From Halarchaeum grantii (GTDB lineage: Archaea > Halobacteriota > Halobacteria > Halobacteriales > Halobacteriaceae): DNA of 64,000 nucleotides. Below are positions 6,964 through 16,200 of the stretch, piece by piece (positions within the stretch are counted from its first letter, which is position 1; each line of letters begins with the position of its first letter). The stretch is from the NCBI RefSeq assembly GCF_014647455.2, contig NZ_BMPF01000001.1, forward strand, positions 992,001-1,056,000. The letters are read 5' to 3'. Below the pieces are notes generated by a model. That model worked only from the letters and a program-made list of their open reading frames with translations. It was not told the origin of the DNA and did not search any database. Made by a program: the position numbers and the translations under genes.

Positions 6964-9900
6964 ATGGACCGATTCGCCGAACCCCCGGAGCGGTACGACC
7001 CGGAGGACGTCCGGGAGCGGGTGTTCGACTACTGGGACGAGGTGGACGCCTACGAGCAGACGAAGGCGCACCGCGAGGACGGCGAGGACTTCTTCTTCGT
7101 GGACGGCCCGCCGTACACCTCCGGTGCGGCGCACATGGGGACGACGTGGAACAAGTCCCTGAAGGACGCCTACATCCGCTACTACCGGATGAACGGCTAC
7201 GACGTGACGGACCGGCCGGGCTACGACATGCACGGCCTCCCCATCGAGACGAAGGTCGAGGAGAAACTCGACTTCGAGTCGAAGCAGGACATCGAGGAGT
7301 TCGGCGTCGAGGCCTTCATCGAGGAGTGCAAGGCGTTCGCGGACGAGCAACTGGAGGGCCTCCAGTCGGACTTCCAGTCGTTCGGCGTCTGGATGGACTG
7401 GGAGAACCCGTACAAGACGGTCGACCCGACGTACATGGAGGCGGCGTGGTGGGGGTTCAACCGCGCGGCCGAGCGCGGCCTCGTCGAGCAGGGCAAGCGC
7501 TCGATCAGCCAGTGCCCGCGCTGTGAGACCGCCATCGCGAACAACGAGGTGGAGTACGAGGACGTCGAGGACCCGACGGTCTACGTGAAGTTCCCCCTCG
7601 AAGAGCGCGAGGGGAGCCTCGTCATCTACACGACGACGCCGTGGACGATTCCCGCGAACGAGTTCGTCGCGGTCGGCGAGGACATCACGTACCAGCGCGT
7701 CGAGGCGACGAAGGGCGACGAGACGGAGACGCTCTACATCGCCGAGGCCTGCGTCGAGGAGGTCCTGAAGAAGGGGCGCTACGACGACTACGAGGTCGTC
7801 GACTCCTTCCCGGGCGCGGCGATGCTCGGCTGGGAGTACGAGCACCCGCTCGAGGAGGAGGTGCCGGACAACCCCGAGACGTCGGGGACGCGCGAGGTCT
7901 ACCACGCGGACTACGTGGAGGCGTCGGACACGGGGCTCGTCCACTCCGCGCCCGGCCACGGTGAGGTGGACTTCGAGCGCGGCGAGGAACTCGGCCTCCC
8001 CGTCTTCTGCCCGGTCGCTGGCGACGGCACCTACACCGAACAGGGCGGGAAGTACGAGGGCGCGTTCGTCAAGGACGCCGACGAGGCCATCACGGAGGAC
8101 CTCTCCCGGAAGGGCCTCCTCCTCGCGTCGGGGACGGTCACGCACTCCTACGGCCACTGTTGGCGGTGTGACACGCCCATCCTCCAGCTCGCGACCGACC
8201 AGTGGTTCATCACCATCACGGACGTGAAAGAGGAGCTCCTCGACAACATGGAGGACTCGGAGTGGCACCCGCAGTGGGCGCGCGACAATCGCTTCCGGGA
8301 CTTCATCGAGAACGCGCCCGACTGGAACGTCTCCCGACAGCGCTACTGGGGGATTCCCGTCCCCATCTGGGTCGCGGAGGGGACGAAGGGCGAGACGCCC
8401 GAGGACCGCATCGTCGTCGGGACGCGCGAGGAGCTCGTCGAACGCGCCGACCAGGACCTCGACCCCGATATGGACATCCACAAGCCCGCCGTCGACGACG
8501 TCACCATCACCGAGGACGGCGTCACCTACGAGCGGGTCCCGGACGTCTTCGACGTCTGGCTCGACAGTTCGGTCGCCTCCTGGGGCACGCTCGACTACCC
8601 CGAGGAGGAGGAGGCCTTCGAGGAGCTGTGGCCGGCGGACCTCATCATGGAGGCCCACGACCAGACGCGCGGCTGGTTCTGGAGCCAACTGGGCATGGGG
8701 ACGGCGGCGATGGGCGAGGTGCCCTACGACGAGGTCATCATGCACGGCTTCGCGAACGACGAGGACGGCCGGAAGATGTCCAAGAGCGTGGGGAACGTCG
8801 TCCAGCCGGACGAGGCCATCGAGCGCCACGGCGCGGACGCGATGCGGATGTTCCTCCTCGGCGTCGACCCGCAGGGCGAGGACATGCGCTTCTCGTGGGA
8901 CGAGATGGGGAACATGGCCCGCGACCTGAACGTTCTCTGGAACGTCTTCCGCTTCCCGCTCCCCTACATGCGCGCGGACGGCTTCGACCCCGACGCGCAG
9001 ACCGTGGACGAACTCGACCTCGCCGTCGAGGACGAGTGGCTCCTCTCGAAGCTCCAGCAGCTCAAGCACGACACGGAGGACTACTGGGAGGGCCGCGAGC
9101 AGCACCGCGCCCTGCAGGCGCTCCGCGAGTTCGTCGTCGAGGACCTCTCGCGCTACTACATCCAGCTCATCCGCGAGCGCGTGTGGACCGAGCAGGCCGG
9201 CGAGAACAAGACGGCGGCGTACGCGACGCTCCACAAGGTCCTCCTCGAAGTGGTCGCGCTCCTCGCGCCCTACGCGCCGTTCGTCACCGAGGAGATGTAC
9301 AGCTACCTCACGGGCGAGGACGGCCACCCGACCGTCCACATGTGCGACTGGCCCGAGGTGGAGGAGCGCTTCCGCCAGCCCGCGCTCGAGGACGCCATCG
9401 ACACCGCCCGCTCCATCGAGGAGGCGGGCAACCACGCGCGCCAGCAGGCCGGCCGAAAGCTCCGCTGGCCGGTCGCGCGCGTGGTTGTCAGCCCGGACGA
9501 CGAGCGCGTCGCCGAGCAGGTCGATGCATATCGCAGCCTCCTCGCCGACCGACTGAACGCCCGCCGCATCGAGGTGCTGGAGCCGGGCGAGACGTTCGGC
9601 GACGTCGAGTACTCCGCCGAGGCGGACATGAGCGTGCTCGGGCCCGCGTTCGGCGGCGACGCCGGCGACGTGATGGAGGCGCTGAACGCCGCGCGCGTCG
9701 GCGACGACGACCTCGACCTGCTCGAGGCGGCCGTCGAGGACGCGCTCGGCCGCGAGGTGCAGCTCACCCCGGAGATGGTCGAATTCCGCGAGGAGACCCC
9801 CAACGAGGTCGCCGCCGCGCCCTTCGAGGGCGGCACCGCCTACGTCGATACCGAACTCGACGACGACCTCGAAGCCGAGGGGTACGCCCGCGAGATCATC

Positions 9901-10140
9901 CGGCGCGTGCAGGAGCTCCGCAAGGAGCTCGACCTCGAGATGGAGGCCGAAATCCGCCTCGACGTGCTCGTGTTCGACGACCGCATCGCGAAGCTCGTCA
10001 GCGAGCGCGAGGACCTCATCACCGACGAGGTTCGCGCGCGCGAACTCGAAGAGGTGGACGAGGCTGACGCGAACACCGCCGTCGAGGAGTACGACGACGT
10101 CGAGGGCGTCCGGATGCGCCTCGGCGTGCAGAAGGTCTGA
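6964..10140 (+). CDS. ileS: Isoleucyl-tRNA synthetase
   Basis: 1058 residues, the usual archaeal IleRS size. The HIGH-equivalent GAAHMGT lies at residues 54-60 within a PPYTSGAAHMG block, and KMSKS at 604-608 (RKMSKSVGNV). Between them is the CP1 editing domain (TTPWTIPANEF; the threonine-rich and GHG/D regions), followed by the anticodon-binding helical domain and a C-terminal extension. It charges tRNA-Ile and hydrolyses mischarged Val-tRNA. A purine-rich GGAGGGAG element lies about 13 nt before ATG 6964. Very long open frames on the opposite strand over this gene are codon-bias shadows. Confidence 0.98.
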   Translation: MDRFAEPPERYDPEDVRERVFDYWDEVDAYEQTKAHREDGEDFFFVDGPPYTSGAAHMGTTWNKSLKDAYIRYYRMNGYDVTDRPGYDMHGLPIETKVEEKLDFESKQDIEEFGVEAFIEECKAFADEQLEGLQSDFQSFGVWMDWENPYKTVDPTYMEAAWWGFNRAAERGLVEQGKRSISQCPRCETAIANNEVEYEDVEDPTVYVKFPLEEREGSLVIYTTTPWTIPANEFVAVGEDITYQRVEATKGDETETLYIAEACVEEVLKKGRYDDYEVVDSFPGAAMLGWEYEHPLEEEVPDNPETSGTREVYHADYVEASDTGLVHSAPGHGEVDFERGEELGLPVFCPVAGDGTYTEQGGKYEGAFVKDADEAITEDLSRKGLLLASGTVTHSYGHCWRCDTPILQLATDQWFITITDVKEELLDNMEDSEWHPQWARDNRFRDFIENAPDWNVSRQRYWGIPVPIWVAEGTKGETPEDRIVVGTREELVERADQDLDPDMDIHKPAVDDVTITEDGVTYERVPDVFDVWLDSSVASWGTLDYPEEEEAFEELWPADLIMEAHDQTRGWFWSQLGMGTAAMGEVPYDEVIMHGFANDEDGRKMSKSVGNVVQPDEAIERHGADAMRMFLLGVDPQGEDMRFSWDEMGNMARDLNVLWNVFRFPLPYMRADGFDPDAQTVDELDLAVEDEWLLSKLQQLKHDTEDYWEGREQHRALQALREFVVEDLSRYYIQLIRERVWTEQAGENKTAAYATLHKVLLEVVALLAPYAPFVTEEMYSYLTGEDGHPTVHMCDWPEVEERFRQPALEDAIDTARSIEEAGNHARQQAGRKLRWPVARVVVSPDDERVAEQVDAYRSLLADRLNARRIEVLEPGETFGDVEYSAEADMSVLGPAFGGDAGDVMEALNAARVGDDDLDLLEAAVEDALGREVQLTPEMVEFREETPNEVAAAPFEGGTAYVDTELDDDLEAEGYAREIIRRVQELRKELDLEMEAEIRLDVLVFDDRIAKLVSEREDLITDEVRARELEEVDEADANTAVEEYDDVEGVRMRLGVQKV

Positions 10141-10161
10141 TCGGGTCGCGTTCGGCGGGCG

Positions 10162-11010
10162 CTATTCGCGGCCGAGCGCTTTCGCGACGGCGGGCGCGGC
10201 CGACACCTCGCTGACGGCGCGCTCGATGGTGTCGGTGGCGAGGACGGCCTCGACGCCGGCCGTGGCGAGTTTCGTGCGGGCGTTCGCAGCGAGGAGAGGG
10301 TGGACGCACGCGACGTAGACTCGGTTCGGGTCCTCGAGGAGGCCGATGGCCTCGCTCATCGTCGAGCCGGTGGCGACGATGTCGTCGACGACGACGACAT
10401 CTCTTCCAGAAACGTCCGTCTCGCTCGGCGTGACCTCGACGTCGGTTCCCGAGTGGCGGACTTTCTCGAAGAAGTCGGCGTCGCCCGGCCCGTAGGCGTC
10501 CTGCACGGATTCGGCGAGCGGGAGCGCGGAGGCGTCTGGCGCCAGAAAGACGGGGTCGCGGAGGTCCTCGGGGAGCGGGTCGGCGAGGTGCGGCGTCGCG
10601 TCCACGTTCGTCGCGGGCACGTCGAAGAACTCGCAGACCGCGGGTTCGTGGACGTTCACGGTGTAGACCTCGTCCGTGCCCGTGGAGACGGCGCGCGCCA
10701 TCGCGCGGGCGGAGACGGGTTCGCCGGGCTCGAACGCCTCGTCCTGTCGGGCGTAGCCCATGTAGGGGATGACGGTGACGACCTCCTCGGCGCCGGCCTC
10801 GCGGACGGCGTCCTGCAACTGGAGGAGTTCGATGTGCGCGGCGTCGTCGACGGTGGAGGCGACGACGACGGCGCGGCCCTCGACGGGCGGGACGCGGACG
10901 ACGCGCTCGTCGTCCGGGAACGACTCGTACTCGACTTCGGCGAGTTCCTCGCCGAGTTCGGCGGCGAGCGCGGCGGCGAGCCCCTGCGAGGCGGAGCCAC
11001 TGACGATCAT
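10162..11010 (-). CDS. prs: Ribose-phosphate pyrophosphokinase
   Basis: 282 residues, the short archaeal (class III-like) PRPP synthetase length. Visible: the FPDDERVVRV segment, YMGYARQDEAF ATP loop (about 105-115), and the PRPP-binding loop VVVVDDIVATGSTM (about 217-230). It makes PRPP from ribose 5-phosphate and ATP, feeding histidine (hisI, hisA and hisB lie nearby), pyrimidine (pyrC nearby) and purine synthesis. It converges with ileS, with 21 nt between the stops. Confidence 0.96.
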   Translation of the reverse strand: MIVSGSASQGLAAALAAELGEELAEVEYESFPDDERVVRVPPVEGRAVVVASTVDDAAHIELLQLQDAVREAGAEEVVTVIPYMGYARQDEAFEPGEPVSARAMARAVSTGTDEVYTVNVHEPAVCEFFDVPATNVDATPHLADPLPEDLRDPVFLAPDASALPLAESVQDAYGPGDADFFEKVRHSGTDVEVTPSETDVSGRDVVVVDDIVATGSTMSEAIGLLEDPNRVYVACVHPLLAANARTKLATAGVEAVLATDTIERAVSEVSAAPAVAKALGRE

Positions 11011-11055
11011 GGCTGTAGAGTGGGCCAGCGCGGGGTTAGGCGTTTCCGTCCGCGC

Positions 11056-11856
11056 CTACTGCTCGCTCTCGGCGACGACGGCGGCGGAAACACCCGGAAG
11101 GCCGACGGTGCGGGTGCGCCAACCGTGCCCGGCGTCCACCGCGACCGTGCCGGCGACGTCGACGGCGTAGAGCGCGCCCGCACCGTAGGCGACGGCGGCG
11201 AGGTCGGTGAGCGGGACCTCCCGGTCGGTCCACGCGTCGCCGTCGTGCTCGTAGAGGGCGTCGTCGAGGACGGCGGCGACGTGGTCGGCGCGCGCGGCCA
11301 CGGCGGTGGCGTTGCCGTCGCGGTCGGCGAGCCAGCCGTTCCCGAGCCGGTAGAGGCCGTCGCTCGTCGTGGCCCACGGACCCCGAGCGGCGACGTCGCG
11401 CGCGTCGTCGAGGCCGGAGTAGGTGACGTCGTCCTCGGTGACGCGGTAGACGCCGTCGACGGTGGCGAGGAGCGCGCCGTCGGCGCCGCGCGCTTCGGGC
11501 GCGATGCCGCGCGCGTCCCAGTCGTCGCCGTCGGCGGCGGCGACGCGGCCCTCGGGACCGACGGCGAGGAGCGTGTCGCCGTCGTAGCTCACGGCCGTCG
11601 CGTCGCCGAATCCGGTCCCCGTGAGCTCCTCGGCGTCGCCGACGCGGACGTCCTCGGGGCCGGCGACCGCGACCGTCCCCTCGTGGATCGCGACGTCGCG
11701 GACTTCGCTCGTGGTGAGGAGCGCGAACTCGCCGATCTGGTCGCCGGAGACGGCGACGGACGCGAGGCCGCGGTCGGTGCCGACGAGCAGGGTCTCGGTG
11801 CCGGTTCGGTCGGCGTAGACGCGCTTCTCGTCGATGCTGATGTCGTGCTCGCTCAT
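11056..11856 (-). CDS. Beta-propeller-like protein (HVO_0234-type)
   Basis: 266 residues from ATG 11856. The sequence is built of repeated strands of the form VAVSGDQIGEF, VAVAGPEDVRV, LLAVGPEGRVAA, LLATVDGVYRV, WATTSDGLYRL, all consistent with a WD40/NHL-like propeller. No signal peptide, so cytosolic. I recall such a propeller protein beside prs in other haloarchaea; that is from memory and not checked. Molecular function unknown. It lies 45 nt upstream of prs on the same strand, so cotranscription is likely. Confidence 0.75.
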   Translation of the reverse strand: MSEHDISIDEKRVYADRTGTETLLVGTDRGLASVAVSGDQIGEFALLTTSEVRDVAIHEGTVAVAGPEDVRVGDAEELTGTGFGDATAVSYDGDTLLAVGPEGRVAAADGDDWDARGIAPEARGADGALLATVDGVYRVTEDDVTYSGLDDARDVAARGPWATTSDGLYRLGNGWLADRDGNATAVAARADHVAAVLDDALYEHDGDAWTDREVPLTDLAAVAYGAGALYAVDVAGTVAVDAGHGWRTRTVGLPGVSAAVVAESEQ

Positions 11857-11975
11857 ACTCGAAGGAGGGACGGGGCGGGCGGAAAACGTTGCGCTCGCGC
11901 TCACCCGATGGGAACGGCGCGGCGGCGACACCGCGGACCGCGCGGTACTTCCCGTCCGAGGCCCGACGGTGAGAT

Positions 11976-12389
11976 ATGCGACGGCGTCAGTATCTCGGCG
12001 CGGGGGCAGCGGGGCTCGCGAGCGCGCTCGCGGGCTGTAGCGGTCTGAGTGGGATGCTCGGACCGTCCGGAGAGTGGAAGCTCCGCGCGATGCCGGCGGA
12101 CCCGGAGGCGACGGAGCACACCTGCGAGCTCGGCGAGTCGTTCGTCGCGAACCACCCGGACCTCGAAACGGTGCTCTCGCGGGCGGCGGACGGCGAGCGC
12201 GGGACGTGGAGCGAGCCCGTCTACCTCGGTGCGGAGGCGGGGAACGAACTCGGCGCGGACCTCGCCGAGCACTGCGGGGACGGCTTTCGCGGCGTCTACT
12301 TCTACGGCGACGGTTCCTACTTCGTCAGCCTCGCCGACCGGAACCCCGGAAACGGGAAGGGCCACGATAGCGGCTCGCACGAGCATTAG
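11976..12389 (+). CDS. Tat lipoprotein of unknown function
   Basis: 137 residues. The N-terminus MRRRQYLGAGAAGLASALAGC is a twin-arginine signal with lipobox LAGC (Cys 21). The mature part has one Cys in HTCELGESFV and another in EHCGDGFRG, which could pair, and a His-rich tail ending SGSHEH. It should be exported by Tat and lipid-anchored. Divergent from the propeller gene (119 nt between starts) and 36 nt before the mutase gene on the same strand. Family not recognised. Confidence 0.8.
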   Translation: MRRRQYLGAGAAGLASALAGCSGLSGMLGPSGEWKLRAMPADPEATEHTCELGESFVANHPDLETVLSRAADGERGTWSEPVYLGAEAGNELGADLAEHCGDGFRGVYFYGDGSYFVSLADRNPGNGKGHDSGSHEH

Positions 12390-12425
12390 GAAACCACTTT
12401 GAGGCGCGCGGCGGTAGGGGCGTCC

Positions 12426-13787
12426 ATGAAGGTGTTCGGGTCCAGCGGAACGCGCGGCGTCGCGAACGAGGAGGTGACGCCGGCGTTCGCGCTGGACGTC
12501 GCGAAGGCCGTCGGGTCGGTCCGCGAGGAGGACCGCGTCGCCGTCGGGCGCGACACGCGACGGACGGGGCGGATGCTCGCGAACGCCGTCGCGTCGGGGC
12601 TCGCGGCGGCGGGCGCGGACGTCGAGCGCCTCGGCGTCCTCCCGACGCCCGCCCTGCAGGCGTACGCGGCGGACGAGGGCGTCCCCGCGATCATGGTGAC
12701 GGCGTCCCACAACCCGCCGGAGTACAACGGCCTGAAGCTCGTCGGCCCGGACGGCGTCGAGCTCTCCGTGGACGCGCTGGAAGCCGTCGAGGAGGCGCTG
12801 CTCGGCGAGTCGTTCGAGCCGGTTCCGTGGGACGAGACGGGCGCGGACCGGGCTGTCGAGGGCGCGCGCGACCGGTACGTGGACGCGCTCGTCGAGGCGG
12901 TGGACGCGTCGCGCATCGCGGAGGCGGGGCTGACGGTCGCGCTCGATCCGGGGCACGGCGCGGGCGCGCTGACGAGCCCGGACTTCTACCGCGAGCTCGG
13001 CTGTCGCGTCGTCACGACGAACGCCCAGCCGGACGGGCACTTCCCGGGGCGCGAGCCGGAGCCGGTCGAGGCGAACCTCGCGGACCTCGGCCGACTCGTG
13101 CGCGCGAGCGACGCGGACGTCGGCATCGCGCACGACGGCGACGCCGACCGCGCGATCTTCTACGACGAGACGGGGTCGTTCGTCCCCGGCGGTGCGTCGT
13201 TCGCGGCGCTCGCGGACGCCGAACTCTCCGAGGGTGACGTCGCTGTCTCGGCGGTGAACGTCAGCCAGCGCCTCGTCGACATCTGCGAGTCGCGCGGCGC
13301 CGAGTTGGAGCTGACACCGATCGGCTCGACGCAGATCATGACGCGCATCCGCCAGCTCCACGCGGAGGGCCACAGCGTCCCGGTCGCGGGCGAGGGGAAC
13401 GGCGGCGTCATCTTCCCCGCCTACCGCATCACGCGGGACGGCGCGTACACGGGCGCGCGCTTCCTCGAACTGCTCGCCGACGCGGACGCGCCCGCGAGCG
13501 AGGTGCTCGCACCCTACGACGGCTACGCGAACGTCCGCGTCAACGTCGGCTACGGGAGCGACGCCGAGCGCGAGGCGCTGCTCGCGGCCGCCGAGGAGTA
13601 CGCCGCGGCGGCCGACGCGGACGTCACGACCATCGACGGCTACCGGCTCGACTACGGGGACGCGTGGGCGCTCGCGCGGCCCTCGGGGACGGAGCCGGTC
13701 GTCCGCGTCTACGCGGAGGCACACGACGAAGCGCGAGCGCGGGAGCTCGCGGACGGGTTCGCGGACGCGCTGCGCGCGGCGCTCTAG
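12426..13787 (+). CDS. glmM: Phosphoglucosamine/phosphohexose mutase
   Basis: 453 residues, alpha-D-phosphohexomutase superfamily. The catalytic serine loop is TASHNPPEYNG (S94); the metal-binding loop is DGDADRAI (about 240-247); the sugar-binding loop is GEGNGG near 330; and the phosphate-binding RPSGTEP lies near the C-terminus. Substrate could be glucosamine-6-P, mannose-6-P or glucose-6-P, so the glmM label is the common assignment rather than proof. I chose ATG 12426 (MKVFGSSGTRG), since upstream in-frame residues do not fit the family. It converges with the next gene, sharing CTAG at 13784-13787. Confidence 0.9.
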   Translation: MKVFGSSGTRGVANEEVTPAFALDVAKAVGSVREEDRVAVGRDTRRTGRMLANAVASGLAAAGADVERLGVLPTPALQAYAADEGVPAIMVTASHNPPEYNGLKLVGPDGVELSVDALEAVEEALLGESFEPVPWDETGADRAVEGARDRYVDALVEAVDASRIAEAGLTVALDPGHGAGALTSPDFYRELGCRVVTTNAQPDGHFPGREPEPVEANLADLGRLVRASDADVGIAHDGDADRAIFYDETGSFVPGGASFAALADAELSEGDVAVSAVNVSQRLVDICESRGAELELTPIGSTQIMTRIRQLHAEGHSVPVAGEGNGGVIFPAYRITRDGAYTGARFLELLADADAPASEVLAPYDGYANVRVNVGYGSDAEREALLAAAEEYAAAADADVTTIDGYRLDYGDAWALARPSGTEPVVRVYAEAHDEARARELADGFADALRAAL

Positions 13788-14932
13788 TAGGCGTCGAGCG
13801 CGTCCTCGACGTCGTCGCGCGCAGCGCGGGCGGCGGCGAGGTCGTCGGCGACGGTGCCGGCGGCGACGCGCTCGCGTTCCGCGTCGCTGAGTTCCTCGCG
13901 CGCGACGGCTGCCTCTCGGAGCGTCGCGTAGCGCTCGCGGCGCGCGAGCGCCTGCACCTCGCGGAGGCACGCGATCGCGTCGTCGGCGTCGATGCGGTCG
14001 AGCGCGGAGACGAGTTCGTCGGCGCGATAGCGGAGGACGTCGGCGGGGTCGGGCGGCCAGCCGAGCGTGAGGAAGCCGCCGTCGAGGCGGCGGAGGTAGG
14101 AGCTGTTCGCGCCGACGACGCGCTTCAGCTCGGTCGGGTCCGCGACGTAGTGGTCGAGCTTCGAGACGGATTCGTCGGCGTGGTCGAGCAGGTCGTCGAC
14201 GGGTTTCGCGCCGGCGTCGTGCTCGCGGACGTACGTAAGGAGCTCCGGAGGGACGCGGGGCGCGTCGACGAGCGGGAAGGCGCCGAGGCTGTCGAGCCAC
14301 GCGAGGACGTCGCGGGCGGGCCACGCGCCGAGGCGGTCCTCGACGGCGGCGCGCGCGGCGGTGTCGTAGGCCTCGACCGGTTCGCGGAGCTCCGCGACGG
14401 GGGCGTCCGGGTCGGCGTCGGCGAGGCGGGCGACGCGTTCGAGGCGCTCGATCTCGTCCTCGAGGGCGTCGCGGGCGTCGCGGGCGGCCTTCCGGGCGTT
14501 TCGATACGCGTCGCGGGCGGCCTCGCGCTCGTCGAGACGGGCGACGAGGTCCGCGACCGGTTCGAGGACCTCGCGGGCGCGCTCGAAGTCGGATTCGGTG
14601 ACGCGGCGCTTGTCGAGGACGTCGTCGTAGTCGTCGAAGGCGTCGGCGCGCGGGAGGCCGTCGTCGACGGACTCGACGAGGTCGGCGACCTCGCTCTCGA
14701 ACTCGATGTAGGCCTGGAAGTCGCCGGAGCCGGTCGCGGAGCCCTCGTAGGTGCGCAGCAACCGGAGTGCGGCCTCGTGGTGCTCGCGGAGGCGTTCGAG
14801 GGCGCGTTCGCCGTGCTCCTCGACGGCGTCCTCGGCGGCGTCGCGCTCCGCGCGGGCGTCGCGGAGGCGGTCGATCGCGGCCTCGGCGTCCACGTCGTGG
14901 GCGGCGTCGGCCGCGTGGGTCGCGTCGCTCAC
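13784..14932 (-). CDS. Haloarchaeal coiled-coil protein
   Basis: 382 residues, highly acidic and alpha-helical, with heptad-like Ala/Leu/Glu/Arg patterns over residues about 15-75 and 115-185 (for example DEREAARDAYRNARKAARDA). A more globular part (about 195-300) contains WLDSLGAFPLVDAPRVPPEL and a GGFLTLGWPP segment. No enzyme motif or TM segment. Function unknown. It starts 1 nt after the hisI stop (14934), so it follows hisI in the same transcript, and its TAG is shared with glmM through CTAG. Confidence 0.75.
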   Translation of the reverse strand: MSDATHAADAAHDVDAEAAIDRLRDARAERDAAEDAVEEHGERALERLREHHEAALRLLRTYEGSATGSGDFQAYIEFESEVADLVESVDDGLPRADAFDDYDDVLDKRRVTESDFERAREVLEPVADLVARLDEREAARDAYRNARKAARDARDALEDEIERLERVARLADADPDAPVAELREPVEAYDTAARAAVEDRLGAWPARDVLAWLDSLGAFPLVDAPRVPPELLTYVREHDAGAKPVDDLLDHADESVSKLDHYVADPTELKRVVGANSSYLRRLDGGFLTLGWPPDPADVLRYRADELVSALDRIDADDAIACLREVQALARRERYATLREAAVAREELSDAERERVAAGTVADDLAAARAARDDVEDALDAY

Positions 14933-14933
14933 G

Positions 14934-15311
14934 TCACTCGTAGACCGCGTCCGGGTCGAACGCCCGCTCGCCGACCTCCTCGCCGTCTATCGTGCGGTGG
15001 AAGCAGGAGTAGTGGCCGGTGTGGCAGGCGCCGACGGTCTGGTCGACGACGTAGAGGAGCGCGTCACCGTCGCAGTCGACGCGCACCTCCTCGATCGCCT
15101 GGGTGTGCCCGCTCGTCGCGCCCTTCTCCCAGAGTTCCTCGCGCGAGCGCGAGTAGTAGTGCGCGCGCCCCGTCTCGACGGTTCGCTCGACCGCCTCGCG
15201 GGTCGCGTACGCCAGCATCAGCACCTCGCCGGTGTCGGCGTCCTGCGCGACGGCCGGGACGAGACCGTCCTCGCCGAAGTCGAGGTCGACGCCGAACTCG
15301 CTGTCGCTCAT
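14934..15311 (-). CDS. hisI: Phosphoribosyl-AMP cyclohydrolase
   Basis: 125 residues from ATG 15311. Family motifs: [33 protein letters not shown] (about 54-71), DCDGD (about 79-83), and the zinc-binding [11 protein letters not shown] (about 94-104). It opens the purine ring of PR-AMP, step 3 of histidine synthesis; the PRA-PH (HisE) half found fused in many bacteria is absent, as in most archaea. hisA lies 37 nt upstream on the same strand. Confidence 0.97.
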   Translation of the reverse strand: MSDSEFGVDLDFGEDGLVPAVAQDADTGEVLMLAYATREAVERTVETGRAHYYSRSREELWEKGATSGHTQAIEEVRVDCDGDALLYVVDQTVGACHTGHYSCFHRTIDGEEVGERAFDPDAVYE

Positions 15312-15348
15312 ACCGGCGATTGCGGTCGCGCGAGGATAGGTCTTCTCC

Positions 15349-16074
15349 TCACTCGACGCGCGCCATCGCCTCGGCGAGCGCGAAGTTGCCCTCGTAGAGC
15401 GCGGTGCCGACGACGACGGCGGCCGCGCCCGCGTCCCGGAGCGCAACGACGTCCTCGACGGTCGCGACGCCGCCGGAGGCGACGACGGGGATGTCGACGG
15501 CGTCGACGACGCGGGAGACGACGTCAGCCCGAACGCCCGTCTGCTGGCCCTCGACATCGACGTCCGTGAAGAGGATGCCGGACGCGCCGAGCTCCGCGTA
15601 CCTCGTCGCGGCCTCCGCGGGGTCGAGGCCGGTGCCCTCCGTCCACCCGGAGACGACGACCTCCCCGTCCTTCGCGTCGAGGCTGACGAGCACGCCCTCG
15701 GGGTAGCTGTCGGCGATCTCCGCGACGAGGTCGGGGTTCTCGACGGCGGCCGTCCCGAGGATGACGCGGTCGACGCCGAGTTCGAGGAGGTCGCGGGCGT
15801 CCGCGAACGTCCGGATACCGCCGCCGACCTGCACGGCGGCGTCGTCGGCGGCCTCGACGACGGCCGCAATCGCGTCCGCGTTCGCGCGCTCGCCCTCGAA
15901 GGCGCCGTCGAGGTCGACGAGGTGGAGGGTGCGCGCGCCCGCGTCCAGCCAGCGCCGCGCGGCCTCGACGGGGTCGCCGTAGCGCTTTCCGGTGCCGCGC
16001 TCGCCCTGCACTAGCTGGACGACCTCGCCGTCCTGTACGTCCACCGCCGGAATCACCTCGAAGGCCTCGAACAT
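15349..16074 (-). CDS. hisA: ProFAR isomerase (HisA)
   Basis: 241 residues, (beta/alpha)8 barrel. [16 protein letters not shown] at the N-terminus carries the catalytic base Asp; GGGIRTF and GGVATVEDV are the two phosphate-binding loops, and [10 protein letters not shown] carries the second catalytic Asp region. It converts ProFAR to PRFAR in histidine synthesis. The order hisA-hisI on one strand with 37 nt between suggests one transcript; hisB lies 3 kb away on the other strand. Confidence 0.97.
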   Translation of the reverse strand: MFEAFEVIPAVDVQDGEVVQLVQGERGTGKRYGDPVEAARRWLDAGARTLHLVDLDGAFEGERANADAIAAVVEAADDAAVQVGGGIRTFADARDLLELGVDRVILGTAAVENPDLVAEIADSYPEGVLVSLDAKDGEVVVSGWTEGTGLDPAEAATRYAELGASGILFTDVDVEGQQTGVRADVVSRVVDAVDIPVVASGGVATVEDVVALRDAGAAAVVVGTALYEGNFALAEAMARVE

Positions 16075-16200
16075 ACCACGGAGTGCGCGCGGCGAGGTGA
16101 AAAAGCGTCCGCGTCCGAGCCGCCGGCGTGAGTCGATAGAGGGCGACGTGGCGTGCGCCGATCACCGGCTTCAAACGCGCCGAGGACGTAGCCGGTAGCG

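Noticed and set aside
6760-9435. 891-codon minus-strand frame opposite ileS
   Set aside because: Antisense shadow; ileS has full catalytic and editing motifs on plus.
10300-12048. 582-codon plus-strand frame opposite prs and the propeller gene
   Set aside because: Antisense shadow with repetitive composition and no domain.
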